A stretch of DNA of 64,000 nt from a bacterium (GTDB lineage: Bacteria > Spirochaetota > Leptospiria > Leptospirales > Leptonemataceae): positions 758,425 through 822,424 of the forward strand of contig JANSYA010000001.1 of NCBI GenBank assembly GCA_024742665.1, read 5' to 3'. Numbering within the stretch: position 1 is the first letter of the stretch; every line of letters starts with the position of its first letter. Under the pieces are notes generated by a model that was not told the origin of the DNA, did no database searches, and worked only from the letters and a program-made list of their open reading frames with translations. Positions 34,181-43,526 of the stretch are shown piece after piece. The position numbers were made by a program, and so were the translations under genes.

Positions 34181-34265
34181 TGTTTGTATTTGTATGTGGA
34201 CTTATGTATTTCGCTGTGTATATCTTTCACTTCCCGTGCTGAACCGTAAGTTTACAGCGGGAAGC

Positions 34266-35576
34266 TCATGCCTGAATCACCGACGAGGGCCGGGCGCGAT
34301 TCGGGCGATATTTTCCCGGCGGCCGGCCGCGATCCCGCTTGCGTCGCCGGCGGTCTTCGCGGCGCTTTTGCACGCGGCGGATGATGCGCGCGAAGACGTT
34401 GCGGCCTTTCTTTTCGCGACCGTGATTTTCGAGCCATTCCAGAACGCGCGGGAAGACGTCCTGGATCGCGCGATCGCCCAGGACGAGACCCGTGTGGCAG
34501 TAGTCGACTTCGGCGCCGCTTTCGCGTCCGAGCATGACGTACTCTTTGTGTTTTGAAGCGGCGCGATCGTGAGCGAATTTCACGCTTTCGGGCACGGCGA
34601 TATGATCCCGGGCGCCGGATAAAAACAGAGCGGGCGCTTTGATTTTTCGCAGGCCTTCGCGGTAGTCGTGGCTGCCGTCGATCGTGGTTTCCCTGTTGTC
34701 TTTGATCCACACGAGGAACTGGCGCGCGAGACCCTGGGCGATATTTTCAATGCCGTTTTTCATCATGCGCCGGACCGTGCGGCTGTTGACGTTGTCCTTG
34801 CTATAGACCAGCTCCTCAAGCGGAGTCGTGAAGCGTCCGGTCAGGGGCGAAATCACCTGCGCGCCGAACTTAAAATCAAAGATGTCGTTGACCCAGGGGT
34901 AATTCGAGAGCGCGCCCCAGACCGAGCGTCGCGCATGATCGATGCGTCCCGGTCCGCCGAGAGATACGAAAGCGGCGATGTCTTCGGCGCCGTCCAGTTC
35001 GCGGCCCATAAAACCGTAGCAGATCATCGCGCCCATGCTATGGCCGACCCAGCTGATCTTCGGCGAGCCGGTCAGTTCCCGCGCCTTGCGAATGACGGCG
35101 GGCACGTCGTACTGCACGATGTCGTCGAAGTTGAAATCGCGATAGCCGTAGCGCGAAGAGTGATACGATTTGCCGACGCCCCGCAGCGACAGCACGAAGA
35201 CCGGAAAGCCGTGCTGCTTGAGATAGTACGCCAGGCTGTGGCTGTGGTCCATGTCCACGCCGAATTTATTATTCGCAATTCCATGCGACAGGATCACGGG
35301 ATAGGCGCCGACCCGCGGATAGGTCGGGCGGTGAAAGTGCATGGCGATATTCCAGCCGTCTTCGGTGTGAGCGTAAAAGAGCTGGTCGGCGATGTCGTCC
35401 ATGCCGTACAGTTTGTCCCAGACCACCAGAAACAGCGGATAAAACAGAACGATCAGCAGCACCAGCATGGCCACGGCGACGGCGGCGCTGCCGACGACGA
35501 TCGCCAGCAGCACGATCAGGATGATGGACGTTCCAATATAGAGGGCGCTCTTGCGTTTTCTCGGGGGACCGAACAT
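34266..35576 (-). CDS. Membrane-anchored alpha/beta hydrolase
   Basis: 436 residues. The N-terminus has two closely spaced hydrophobic helices (about 10-55), then the hydrolase: LSHGIANNKFGVD (oxyanion region), VLSLRGVGKS, nucleophile elbow WVGHSMGAM, Asp in LSGARDHIAVP and His in DYCHTGLVLG. The order matches lipase-like abhydrolases. The last 60 residues are extremely Arg/Lys-rich. The enzyme is probably bound to the inner membrane and may cleave lipid esters. It lies downstream of otsAB on the same strand, separated by paired hairpins, so it likely has its own promoter. Confidence 0.82.
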   Translation of the reverse strand: MFGPPRKRKSALYIGTSIILIVLLAIVVGSAAVAVAMLVLLIVLFYPLFLVVWDKLYGMDDIADQLFYAHTEDGWNIAMHFHRPTYPRVGAYPVILSHGIANNKFGVDMDHSHSLAYYLKQHGFPVFVLSLRGVGKSYHSSRYGYRDFNFDDIVQYDVPAVIRKARELTGSPKISWVGHSMGAMICYGFMGRELDGAEDIAAFVSLGGPGRIDHARRSVWGALSNYPWVNDIFDFKFGAQVISPLTGRFTTPLEELVYSKDNVNSRTVRRMMKNGIENIAQGLARQFLVWIKDNRETTIDGSHDYREGLRKIKAPALFLSGARDHIAVPESVKFAHDRAASKHKEYVMLGRESGAEVDYCHTGLVLGDRAIQDVFPRVLEWLENHGREKKGRNVFARIIRRVQKRREDRRRRKRDRGRPPGKYRPNRARPSSVIQA

Positions 35577-35615
35577 TTGCGGCTATCTCGCCGCGCCCGC
35601 TGTCGGGGGTCAAGA

Positions 35616-35664
35616 GGCTGTTGAAAAACAGCCGCTGGCCAGGCTGGTTTTTTGACAGCCTGGC
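35616..35664 (-). terminator. Two adjacent hairpins after the otsAB gene
   Basis: GCCAGGCTG/CAGCCTGGC (35638-35646 and 35656-35664, 9-bp stem) and GGCTGTT/AACAGCC (35616-35622 and 35627-35633, 7-bp stem, loop GAAA). Read on the minus strand they follow the otsAB stop at about 50 bases, and a TTTTT lies within the second hairpin. Probable transcription stop. Confidence 0.55.
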
Positions 35665-35714
35665 AAACCAGAGATCGTGGGGGGAGGACGGCGGCCCGGA
35701 GCCCTCTCGCTGTT

Positions 35715-37922
35715 TCAGGCCGAGCCGTTTTCAATCAGGCGTTCCAGAAAGGGCAGCACTTCCGCCTGTTCCCGCAGGCGATAGGCGGCGTGGGTCGCTT
35801 CCATGCCGACTTTGATCGTGATTCCATCGGAACGGATCGCTTCGAACATCTCTTCGTCGGTGCGGTCGTCGCCCAGAGCGATGAGCGTATAGTCGCGTTT
35901 TTTTCCGAGATCGTGCACGGTGCGATACCAGTTGACGAAGGCGCCTTTGCTTGCTTCGAGCATGCGCACCTCGACGACTTTTTTTCCGCGCAATATCGAA
36001 ACCGGCATTCGCAGCAGGCTCCACTCCAGATCTTCGACCAGGCGGCGACTCTGATACTCGGCGAAATTCGAAGGCGAATTGCGAAAGTGCCAGGCGACGC
36101 CGAAGTTCTTGCGTTCGATAAAACTGCCCGGCACGCGAAACGAATAGTCCTTCATGATCTGGCGGGCCGGGTCGGTCCACTCGCGTTTTTTCGCGCCGTC
36201 CCTGGCCAGGGTCGTCCAGGTTCCGCGACGATGATCGTAGAATCGCGCGCCGTGTTCGGCCGCCATCGAAATCTGCATGCCGTCGAATTGACTCAGCAGG
36301 AACTGGGGATCCCGCCCGCTGACGACGATCAGCTCGACGTCTTCGCGTTTTTGCCAGGCCCGGAGTTTTTCCCGCGTCGCCCGATTCAGAACCGCGAGCT
36401 CCGGTTTGTCTTCGATCGGCGCGAGCGTGCCGTCGTAGTCCAGCAAGAAGACGCGTTTGCCCGCGAAGCTGGCCCGGACCTCTTCCGGCAGGCCGCGTGT
36501 GCTCTTGCGCGCTTTCGCGGTCGTTTCGGAATTCAGGACGGTCGTCGGCAGCACTTCGACTGAGTGCGCGGACAGACGTTTGATAAATGAAACCGCCCAG
36601 TTGGTCGCGTCGTACTTGTTCAGATACTTCAGGACCGGCGCGTGACGCTCGCGTCGTTCGCCCGCCGACAGGGCCAGCACCGCCGCGAGCCGATCCGCGC
36701 TTTCGCTGATATTCCAGGGGTTGACCAGAGTCACGTGGCTTAAGTTCGAAGCCGCTCCCGCGAATTCGCTCAGAACCACCACGCCGGGATTGCGCTGGTC
36801 CTGGGCCGCGATATACTCAAGAGCGACCAGATTCATGCCGTCGCGTTTGCTGCTGACGAAGAGCACCTGGGCGTGACGATACAGGGCGAGCAGCTCCTCG
36901 AAGTTTACGGAGTTGAATAGATATTTAACGGGGGTATAGGTCGCCGTCGAGAATTTGCCGTTGATCATGCCGACGAGCTGTTCGATTTCGTTGCGGGTCT
37001 TGATGTACTCCGGCACTTCCGTGCGAGAAGGCACGGCGATTTGCAGCAGGGCGACGCGATTGCGCAGCTCGGGGAATCTTTCGAGGGCGTCGTGAAAGAT
37101 GCGCAGTTTGAGATCGATGCCTTTGATATAGTCCAGGCGATCGACGCCGAGAATTAAGATCTCGTAGTCGCCGTGTTTTTTTAAGTCGCGCATGCGCTGC
37201 TGTACGGCGGGTTTGGTCGCGCCTTTCGTAAACTTCGGCGTATCGATACTTACGGGGAAGACGCCGAACTCGGTCGTGCGACTGATCCGTTCGAGTTTGA
37301 GCATATCCGAATCCAGGCCCAGAACCTGGTGAATGGACTGCACGAAGTGGCGCAGATAGCTGTAGTCGTGAAAGCCGACCAGATCGCATTCGATCAGGGA
37401 TGATAGAATTTTTTCCCGGACCGGCAGCGTGCGATAGACTTCCGAACTGGGGAAGGGGATGTGCAAAAAGAAACCGATCTTTAAATCATCCCGGAGCTCG
37501 CGCAGATAGTGCGGCAGCATGAAGAAGTGGTAGTCGTGGATCCAGACGCTGTCGCCCGCCGCGGCGACCCGCGCGATCTCTTCGGCGAAAAGGCGGTTCA
37601 CGGCGCAGTACGCGTCCCAGATATCCCAGTCGAAACGCACGTAGTCTAATTCGTAGTGAAAGAGCGGCCACAGCACGTCGTTGGCCAGGCCGGAATAGTA
37701 TTTTTCGTATAGCTCTTCTTCGATCGGAACCGGATGCAGGCCTTTGCCGTAGCGCTTTGGATCTTCGTCGCCGGCCACGGAACCCATCCAGACCGCGGCG
37801 CCGTCGAGTTTGACTCCCGAGAGCGCCTGGACGAGGCCGCCGTCGGACTTGCGAAACTTTTTCGTTTTCGGATCGAATTGAACCGGGAGTCGATTGCTGA
37901 CCAGGATGAGTTTGTTTTTCAT
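35715..37922 (-). CDS. otsAB: Fused trehalose-6-phosphate synthase and phosphatase
   Basis: 735 residues. The N-terminal GT20 half (about 1-480) has the SNRLPV start, the GVDRLDYIKGI donor-binding loop and SSKRDGMNLVALEYI. It joins UDP-glucose and glucose-6-phosphate to trehalose-6-phosphate. The HAD phosphatase half (about 490-735) has LDYDGTLAP with nucleophile Asp495 and acid Asp497, the SGR motif and GDDRTDEEMF, and removes the phosphate. The fusion makes a one-polypeptide trehalose pathway for osmotic or desiccation protection. The GH15 hydrolase gene ends 101 bases upstream on the same strand. Confidence 0.95.
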   Translation of the reverse strand: MKNKLILVSNRLPVQFDPKTKKFRKSDGGLVQALSGVKLDGAAVWMGSVAGDEDPKRYGKGLHPVPIEEELYEKYYSGLANDVLWPLFHYELDYVRFDWDIWDAYCAVNRLFAEEIARVAAAGDSVWIHDYHFFMLPHYLRELRDDLKIGFFLHIPFPSSEVYRTLPVREKILSSLIECDLVGFHDYSYLRHFVQSIHQVLGLDSDMLKLERISRTTEFGVFPVSIDTPKFTKGATKPAVQQRMRDLKKHGDYEILILGVDRLDYIKGIDLKLRIFHDALERFPELRNRVALLQIAVPSRTEVPEYIKTRNEIEQLVGMINGKFSTATYTPVKYLFNSVNFEELLALYRHAQVLFVSSKRDGMNLVALEYIAAQDQRNPGVVVLSEFAGAASNLSHVTLVNPWNISESADRLAAVLALSAGERRERHAPVLKYLNKYDATNWAVSFIKRLSAHSVEVLPTTVLNSETTAKARKSTRGLPEEVRASFAGKRVFLLDYDGTLAPIEDKPELAVLNRATREKLRAWQKREDVELIVVSGRDPQFLLSQFDGMQISMAAEHGARFYDHRRGTWTTLARDGAKKREWTDPARQIMKDYSFRVPGSFIERKNFGVAWHFRNSPSNFAEYQSRRLVEDLEWSLLRMPVSILRGKKVVEVRMLEASKGAFVNWYRTVHDLGKKRDYTLIALGDDRTDEEMFEAIRSDGITIKVGMEATHAAYRLREQAEVLPFLERLIENGSA

Positions 37923-38023
37923 AATAGATTCGTTATCGATTCGTTGTCAATTCGCACACCGGGCTTCGGCGAGCCTGGAGGCAATGCGGACCCGAAGGTT
38001 TCGTGCGGCGTGCAGGTCCCGTC

Positions 38024-39814
38024 TTACCAGAGAAAGTCCGGTCGGTCCAGCCGGCGCGCGATACGCGAAGCCGCGTTCATTAATCCCACGTGGCTGTAGG
38101 TCTGGGGGAAGTTGCCCCACTGGCTGCCGTCGTTATTATCCACGTCTTCGCTCAGAAGCCCGAGATGGTTGCCGTAGCCCAGCAGATTGCGAAAGCCGTC
38201 GATCGCTTCTTGCGTGCGCCCCACGGCGGCCAGGGCTTCGATGTACCAGAACGAACAGATCAGAAAAGTCGTATGAGGTTTGCCGAAATCATCTTCGTGC
38301 AGATAACGATAAAACAATCCGTTTTCGGTTTTGAGTTTCGCTTCGAGCCCCTGTAAATGTTTGCGAGCCTTTTCCGACTCCGGATCCAGATAGCCGAGGG
38401 TGATCAACTGCAGCAGGCTCGCGTCGAGGGCGTCGAAGCCGATCGCGGAAGTGTAAACGCCGCGCTCGGAATCGTAGCAGCGTTCGATGCGTTCGGCCGA
38501 TTGTTCGATCAGCTTGCTCGCCATGGCGATCATTTGATCGTCTTTAAAATACTGGCCGATGCGCCGGGCCGCCTGGGAGCCGATCCAGTGAAACAGAAAT
38601 GTATAGCAGTGTAGATGCGCCGCGTTGCGAAATTCCCAGAGGCCCGCGTCGGGTTCGTCCATCGTCTTTTCGATCTGGCCGAGTAGATTAAATACCAGCT
38701 GCGTGCTGGCGATGGAGTTTAAGTGCGAAAAGCGATCGTCGACGATTAAGGGCAGCAGCGAGACCAGGATCTGACCGTAGACATCGTTTTGCACGTGTTC
38801 GACGGCCTGGTTGCCGACGCGTACGGGCTGGTTGCCCTGATAACCTTCGAGATCCACGACGCTTTCCGGCAGATCGTTCTGGCCGCGGATCGAATAGACC
38901 GGACAGTAGCGGCCGTCGGCTTCCACCGTAATATTTTGAATGTACTGAGCGTAACCTTCCAGCTCCGATCCGTGGCCGATGCTGCGCAAAGCGCTCAGCG
39001 TATAATACGTATCTCGAATCCAGCAGTAGCGATAGTCCCAGGTGCGTCCCGAGCCCGGCGATTCCGGGAGGCTGGTGGTCGATGCGGCGATGATCGCGCC
39101 GGTGTCTTCGAACTGGTGCAGCTTCAATGCCAGGCATGAACGAATCACCGCTTTTTGTTCGAAGGAATCGATCGTCGAATAGCGCACCCAGCCGCGCCAG
39201 TATTCGGTGGTTTTTTTCAGGAATTCTTCGGCTACCGATTCGAGAGGCGCTTCGAGAGGATTCGCGTACGACAGCACCAGATAGTGATTGCGAGTGAGCA
39301 CGAAAGAACGTTCGTTTAAAATATAACTGAGGGGCAGACTGCCGGTCAATCGCAGGGCGATGCCCAGACCCTGGTAGGCGATATGATTGCTGCCGGGAGT
39401 GGCGGTCGCCTGCAGTTCGCCGTAGTTGTAGGTCGGCTTGCAGCGTACGCGAATTTTGGGGATGCCCTCCAGCACCTCGATTTTACGAAACAGCTGGTAA
39501 GGTTTGAACATGCGCTCAAACTGCGGAAAGCGCGGCGCGAAATCCAGAACGCGATAGCGCCCCGCAGAGCAGGTGAATTCCGTGCAGAGAATATTCGTAT
39601 TGTCGAGATAGTACTGACGGCTTTCGTATTCGCCATCCGGCTCGATCGAAAACTCGCCGGTCTTTTCCGGGTCGAGCAGCCCGCCGAATACGCACGGACT
39701 GTCAAAGTACGGCCAGCACAGCCAGCTCACGTTGCTTCTACGATCGACGTGCGCTATATAGGCGCAGTTCCCAATGATTCCGCTGTCGTATGCGTGCCGA
39801 TCCGTTTTGGTCAT
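38024..39814 (-). CDS. GH15-family glycosidase (glucoamylase/trehalase-like)
   Basis: 596 residues from ATG 39814 (a GTG six bases upstream is possible). The N-terminal beta domain has the family start NCAYIAHVDRRSNVSWLCWPYF. The (alpha/alpha)6 barrel carries GSGRTWDYRYCWIRDTYYTL, GYQGNQPVRVGNQAVEH and, near the end, NNDGSQWGNFPQTYSHVGL. Bacterial GH15 proteins of this type include glucoamylases and trehalases. Lying directly upstream of otsAB, trehalase activity (trehalose turnover) is the more likely role. There is no signal peptide, so it should be cytoplasmic. Confidence 0.88.
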   Translation of the reverse strand: MTKTDRHAYDSGIIGNCAYIAHVDRRSNVSWLCWPYFDSPCVFGGLLDPEKTGEFSIEPDGEYESRQYYLDNTNILCTEFTCSAGRYRVLDFAPRFPQFERMFKPYQLFRKIEVLEGIPKIRVRCKPTYNYGELQATATPGSNHIAYQGLGIALRLTGSLPLSYILNERSFVLTRNHYLVLSYANPLEAPLESVAEEFLKKTTEYWRGWVRYSTIDSFEQKAVIRSCLALKLHQFEDTGAIIAASTTSLPESPGSGRTWDYRYCWIRDTYYTLSALRSIGHGSELEGYAQYIQNITVEADGRYCPVYSIRGQNDLPESVVDLEGYQGNQPVRVGNQAVEHVQNDVYGQILVSLLPLIVDDRFSHLNSIASTQLVFNLLGQIEKTMDEPDAGLWEFRNAAHLHCYTFLFHWIGSQAARRIGQYFKDDQMIAMASKLIEQSAERIERCYDSERGVYTSAIGFDALDASLLQLITLGYLDPESEKARKHLQGLEAKLKTENGLFYRYLHEDDFGKPHTTFLICSFWYIEALAAVGRTQEAIDGFRNLLGYGNHLGLLSEDVDNNDGSQWGNFPQTYSHVGLMNAASRIARRLDRPDFLW

Positions 39815-39952
39815 GAGCACCGTGATACTCCGACCGACAGGGGGCCGGTCAAGGGGTTTTCAATAAATGATCCGAGACCTCTGGCCCGGCTCCCGCGCCC
39901 GGCGGAGCGCCCCCTCCTTGACACGCGACGATTCCGCCGGAGTCTGTTCGAA

Positions 39953-40393
39953 ATGGCCTGGAAAGAGCGCATCAGCAATCACCTGCGGGAAGTTCTTAAA
40001 TTGAAAACTTCGCCTCAGGCCATCGCCTGGGGTTTCACGCTCGGGGCGTGTATCTCGGTGCTGCCGACCATCGGCTTCGGCGTGCTGATCGGCATCGTGC
40101 TGACCCTGTTCTTCAAACGGATCAGCAAGATCGCTCTATTCGCGGGTCTGGCAATCTGGAATCCGCTGACTCTGATCCCGCTCTATTCCCTGAGCTTTTT
40201 TATCGGCGACGCCATCTTCGGGGACGCTCCGGTCCGGACCTTCGAGCTCGCCTGGATGAATGAAGTCATGACCTTCACGCGCCGTTTCCTGGTCGGCAAT
40301 CTGATCGTCACGACGGTCGTCGGAGTCGGCAGCTACTGGATCGTTTACTACGCGGCCCAACGCTACCAGTCCGAAGCAACGCAAGAAAGCTGA
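39953..40393 (+). CDS. DUF2062 membrane protein
   Basis: 146 residues from ATG 39953; the frame is open far upstream but only inside the GH15 gene. It has the family core TSPQAIAWGFTLGACISVLPT and FGVLIGIVLTLFF, two or three transmembrane helices, WNPLTLIPLYSLSF and a final helix. Function of DUF2062 proteins is not established. Promoter-like TTGACA at 39918 is present but a matching -10 is weak. It diverges from the GH15 gene. Confidence 0.8.
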   Translation: MAWKERISNHLREVLKLKTSPQAIAWGFTLGACISVLPTIGFGVLIGIVLTLFFKRISKIALFAGLAIWNPLTLIPLYSLSFFIGDAIFGDAPVRTFELAWMNEVMTFTRRFLVGNLIVTTVVGVGSYWIVYYAAQRYQSEATQES

Positions 40394-40491
40394 TCGAAGC
40401 TCTGTATTATCCTTCCCAATTCCTGGCGGGCTGGCATATGGGCGCGAGACAGGAAGTTGAGCTATGGGCGTGCTCGTCCTCTTCTCCTCTA

Positions 40492-40590
40492 TTGGCGCGG
40501 GGGTTGTCTGCAGTGAGGCAGGAGGCCGAGCCGTGAGAGCACTCTCCACAGGAAGTGGAGCGTGCTCTCACCAGGCAGCCCCCACGCCAA
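40492..40590. repeat. Long nested inverted repeat (possible structured RNA or miniature element)
   Basis: The outer arms 40492-40510 and 40572-40590 pair over 19 positions with one mismatch and two G-U pairs. The inner arms 40533-40542 (GTGAGAGCAC) and 40562-40571 (GTGCTCTCAC) pair perfectly, and TCCA/TGGA closes the apex. On the 3' side the two arms are contiguous; on the 5' side 22 bases intervene. No protein gene is seen here. Confidence 0.7.
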
Positions 40591-40636
40591 ATGCTTTGAC
40601 GTACAACCGACCGTACCGGGATTATGTCGCCGGATC

Positions 40637-41053
40637 ATGGCAGCCAAACAATTTCAAGGCACATTTTTTACGCTGGGCTATCCGGCGGAATGGGAACTGG
40701 AGATCGTCGAGAATATTCCCTGTATGTTCGATCTGGAGGCGGGCTGGGTGCTACAGCTCGCCGCTTCGACGCTAAAAGACGGCGGGAACTACGATCTGAA
40801 CTCCGAGTTCACCCGCTATCTCGAAATCAACCAGATTGAATTTCAGGAAGATCGGGTCGTGCGGTACGAAAATGCTTCGGGTCTGGACTGCCTCGCCGCG
40901 GAGTTCATGAAGGACAATCGTTTCTGGCTGGTGCAAATGATCGCGCGCGGACCGCGATTGCTGGCCGCGCTCTTTAACTCCGACCAGGTTCCGGATCAGG
41001 AACTGGCGGCGCAAATTTCGGCGACGGTGGGTTCGATTCAGTTTCAGGACTGA
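40637..41053 (+). CDS. Small conserved-looking protein, unknown function
   Basis: 138 residues from ATG 40637. It begins FFTLGYPAEWELE, followed by a mixed alpha/beta protein with a C-terminal helix (LAAQISATVGSIQF). The overall pattern (a strand pair, LGYPxxW, and the closing helix) resembles PsbP-like/DUF3805 proteins, a weak match. It has no signal peptide. It lies 14 bases upstream of purN and may be co-transcribed. The upstream inverted-repeat element lies in its leader region. Confidence 0.6.
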   Translation: MAAKQFQGTFFTLGYPAEWELEIVENIPCMFDLEAGWVLQLAASTLKDGGNYDLNSEFTRYLEINQIEFQEDRVVRYENASGLDCLAAEFMKDNRFWLVQMIARGPRLLAALFNSDQVPDQELAAQISATVGSIQFQD

Positions 41054-41067
41054 AAGCTTTCTAAAGT

Positions 41068-41730
41068 ATGGGCGCGAAACGAACAGTGGTGCTCGCCTCC
41101 GGGCGCGGTTCGAATTTCCAGGCGGTGCTCCAGGGCATTCGCGAAGGTTCCGTACGGGACTGCGCGATCGTCGGACTCGTGACCGATCGGCCGAATACCG
41201 GCGCCGAAGAACTCGCCCGGGATTTTAATGCCGCCGCTGGCAAGCAAGGCGCGGCCGACGCGTTCGCGAAAATCGAAATTCATAGCTTTGACTTTAAGAG
41301 TTTTCCGAACCGCGATACCTACGATCGCCTGCTGCTCGACACGCTCAAAAAACTAAACCCCGACTTGATCTTAACTCTCGGCTATATGCGCTTACTCGCG
41401 CCGCAGCTCGTCCAGAATTTCGCCGGGCGTATTATTAATATCCATCCTTCGCTGCTGCCGGCGTTTCCCGGAATGCACTCCGCGCGTCAGGCTTATGAGT
41501 ACGGCGTAAAAATCGCGGGGGCCACGGTGCACTTCGTCGACGAGGGCGTCGACACGGGCGCGATCATCGACCAGGCCGCGGTCGACGTTCCGGACGACGT
41601 TGACGCGGTCGGCCTCGCGGATCTCATCTTAGTGCAAGAACATCGTATATTAACGCGGGCCGTGGATTCGTTCTGCCAGGACAGGCTGCGGCTCGATCAA
41701 AACAAAAGAAAGGTAAGTACACTCTCATGA
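41068..41730 (+). CDS. purN: Phosphoribosylglycinamide formyltransferase
   Basis: 220 residues. It has the GART fold: VVLASGRGSNFQAV near the start, the formyl-folate-binding NIHPSLLPAFPGMHSARQA and the catalytic Asp in HFVDEGVDTGAI. It transfers a formyl group from 10-formyl-THF to GAR in purine synthesis. The last 20 residues are a short basic extension. Its TGA overlaps the ATG of purH (ATGA), so the two purine genes are translationally coupled. Confidence 0.95.
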   Translation: MGAKRTVVLASGRGSNFQAVLQGIREGSVRDCAIVGLVTDRPNTGAEELARDFNAAAGKQGAADAFAKIEIHSFDFKSFPNRDTYDRLLLDTLKKLNPDLILTLGYMRLLAPQLVQNFAGRIINIHPSLLPAFPGMHSARQAYEYGVKIAGATVHFVDEGVDTGAIIDQAAVDVPDDVDAVGLADLILVQEHRILTRAVDSFCQDRLRLDQNKRKVSTLS

Positions 41731-43355
41731 TTCAGGTTAAACGCGCTCTCATATCCGTCTCCGATAAAAGCGGCCTCGCCGATTTCGCTCGCTTTTTAGC
41801 GGTCGATCAGAAGGTCGAAATTATTTCAACCGGCGGCACGCTCAAGGCCCTGAAGGACGCGGGCATTCCGGCCGTCGCCATCGAAGATTACACCGGCTTC
41901 CCCGAGATGATGGACGGCCGCGTAAAAACCCTGCATCCGAAAATTCACGGCGGCCTGCTCGCTCTGCGGGACAATCCCGAGCACGCGAAGGCCATGAGCG
42001 AAAACGATATTCCCGGCATCGATCTCGTTTGCGTGAATCTCTATCCATTCGCGGCCACGGTCGCGAAGCCCGATGTGAGCTTCGAAGACGCCATCGAAAA
42101 CATCGACATCGGCGGGCCGACCATGCTGCGGGCCGCGGCCAAAAATTACGGCTATACCGCGGTCGTCAGCGATCCGGCCGACTACGCCATGATCCAGAAG
42201 ACGATCAGCGAAGGCGGCGGCATCTCCCGCGAAATCAGCCTCGGCCTGGCGCGCAAAGTTTTTAATCACACGGCGGCTTATGATGCGATGATCTCCGGTT
42301 ACTTAAACGATCAGGCGGAGGATCGTTTTCCGGAACGCCTGACGCTGACTTACGAAAAAAACCAGAGCCTGCGCTACGGCGAGAATCCGCACCAGGCGGC
42401 GTGTTATTATCGCCCGGCGATGGACGTGGCGCGCGAAAAGCACAGCGGCGTTTCCGGCATTGAACAGCTGCAGGGCAAAGAGCTTTCTTATAACAACCTG
42501 CTCGATTTTAACGCGGCTCTGCGGGCGGCCCTGAGTCTGCCGCGACCCGGCGCGGTGATCGTAAAACATCTCAATCCCTGCGGCGTCGCCGTCGTAAAAG
42601 ATACGAACGTTAAAATCGGCGATCGCCTGAATGCGGGCGACCTGAACGATGCATTTATTCGCGCCCGGGCCTGCGATCCGGTCAGCGCCTTCGGCGGCAT
42701 CATCGCTCTCGCGGGCGTGGTCGACGGCGCGACGGCGACGAGCATCGCCGAAAATTTCGCCGAAGTGATCGTCGCACCGGAATTTTCGCCCGAAGCGCTG
42801 GAAATCTTAGGCAAGAAAAAGAATCTGCGCTTGATCAAAATCGCGGACGCCGAACGCTATCTATACGAAGACGCGGCGCGTTCGAAAAACCCGCGCGAAG
42901 TGCGCCAGATCATGGGCGGTCTTCTGTACCAGGATCTCGATACGCACATCGCCCCGCGCGCTGATTGGAAGATCGTCACGGAAAACAAACCAGACGAAGC
43001 GACTCTGCACGCCCTTGATTTCGCCTGGCGCGTGTGCAAACACGTAAAATCAAATGCGATCGTTTTCACGGCGGAAACGGAAACCCTGGCGATCGGCGCC
43101 GGTCAGATGAGCCGCATCGATTCCGTAGAAATCGCGGCAAGCAAAGCGAAGAAAGCCGGCCTGGAGTTAAAAGGATCGGTGGTCGCCTCGGACGCCTTCT
43201 TTCCCTTTCGGGACGGCCTCGATGCTCTGGCAAACGCCGGCGCCCGCGCGGTGATTCAGCCCGGCGGCTCCGTGCGCGACGAGGAAGTCATCGCCGCGGC
43301 GAACGAACACGGCGTGGCGATGGTCTTTACGGGAACGAGACACTTTTTGCATTAA
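41727..43355 (+). CDS. purH: Bifunctional AICAR transformylase / IMP cyclohydrolase
   Basis: 542 residues. The N-terminal MGS-like IMP cyclohydrolase domain has [38 protein letters not shown]. The AICAR transformylase domain contains [19 protein letters not shown] and [11 protein letters not shown], and ends with [13 protein letters not shown]. It performs the last two steps of IMP synthesis. It is coupled to purN by a 4-base overlap. An intergenic cluster of hairpins follows its stop. Confidence 0.97.
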   Translation: MIQVKRALISVSDKSGLADFARFLAVDQKVEIISTGGTLKALKDAGIPAVAIEDYTGFPEMMDGRVKTLHPKIHGGLLALRDNPEHAKAMSENDIPGIDLVCVNLYPFAATVAKPDVSFEDAIENIDIGGPTMLRAAAKNYGYTAVVSDPADYAMIQKTISEGGGISREISLGLARKVFNHTAAYDAMISGYLNDQAEDRFPERLTLTYEKNQSLRYGENPHQAACYYRPAMDVAREKHSGVSGIEQLQGKELSYNNLLDFNAALRAALSLPRPGAVIVKHLNPCGVAVVKDTNVKIGDRLNAGDLNDAFIRARACDPVSAFGGIIALAGVVDGATATSIAENFAEVIVAPEFSPEALEILGKKKNLRLIKIADAERYLYEDAARSKNPREVRQIMGGLLYQDLDTHIAPRADWKIVTENKPDEATLHALDFAWRVCKHVKSNAIVFTAETETLAIGAGQMSRIDSVEIAASKAKKAGLELKGSVVASDAFFPFRDGLDALANAGARAVIQPGGSVRDEEVIAAANEHGVAMVFTGTRHFLH

Positions 43356-43356
43356 A

Positions 43357-43520
43357 GCATGTATGTCCGGCATGGCCGGACATACATGCGAACTCTGCGA
43401 CCCGCAGGGTTGCAGAGCATAAAGATCGGCAGGCATCGCCTGCCTGAACTCGCAGCTTCGCATCTTTGATGCGGAGAAAGCGATGCGACCCGCAGGGTTG
43501 CAGAGCAAAAGATCAACAGG
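43357..43520. repeat. Cluster of hairpins and a 23-base direct repeat after purH
   Basis: From left to right: a 15-bp hairpin with a 3-base loop (43357-43389); an 11-bp hairpin with one G-U pair (43393-43417); GGCAGGC/GCCTGCC (43428-43444); CGCATC/GATGCG (43459-43473). The 23 bases at 43397-43419 recur exactly at 43485-43507 and are followed both times by AAAGATC...CAGGC-like sequence. It lies between convergent genes and looks like an extragenic palindromic mosaic. Confidence 0.75.
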
Positions 43521-43526
43521 CTTGCT

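Noticed and set aside
35616..35664. Insertion-sequence end
   Set aside because: No transposase frame, target duplication or second copy is visible; the hairpins fit a transcription stop.
34668..36563. Plus-strand open frames opposite the alpha/beta hydrolase and otsAB genes
   Set aside because: Antisense shadows; the minus-strand genes carry catalytic motifs throughout.
39918..39955. TTGACA at 39918 as a promoter for the DUF2062 gene
   Set aside because: The -10 region 17 bases later (AGTCTG) is poor and a start there would leave almost no leader before the ATG.
40492..40590. Integron attC site
   Set aside because: The imperfect inverted repeat lacks the GTTRRRY core and there is no integrase or cassette array nearby.
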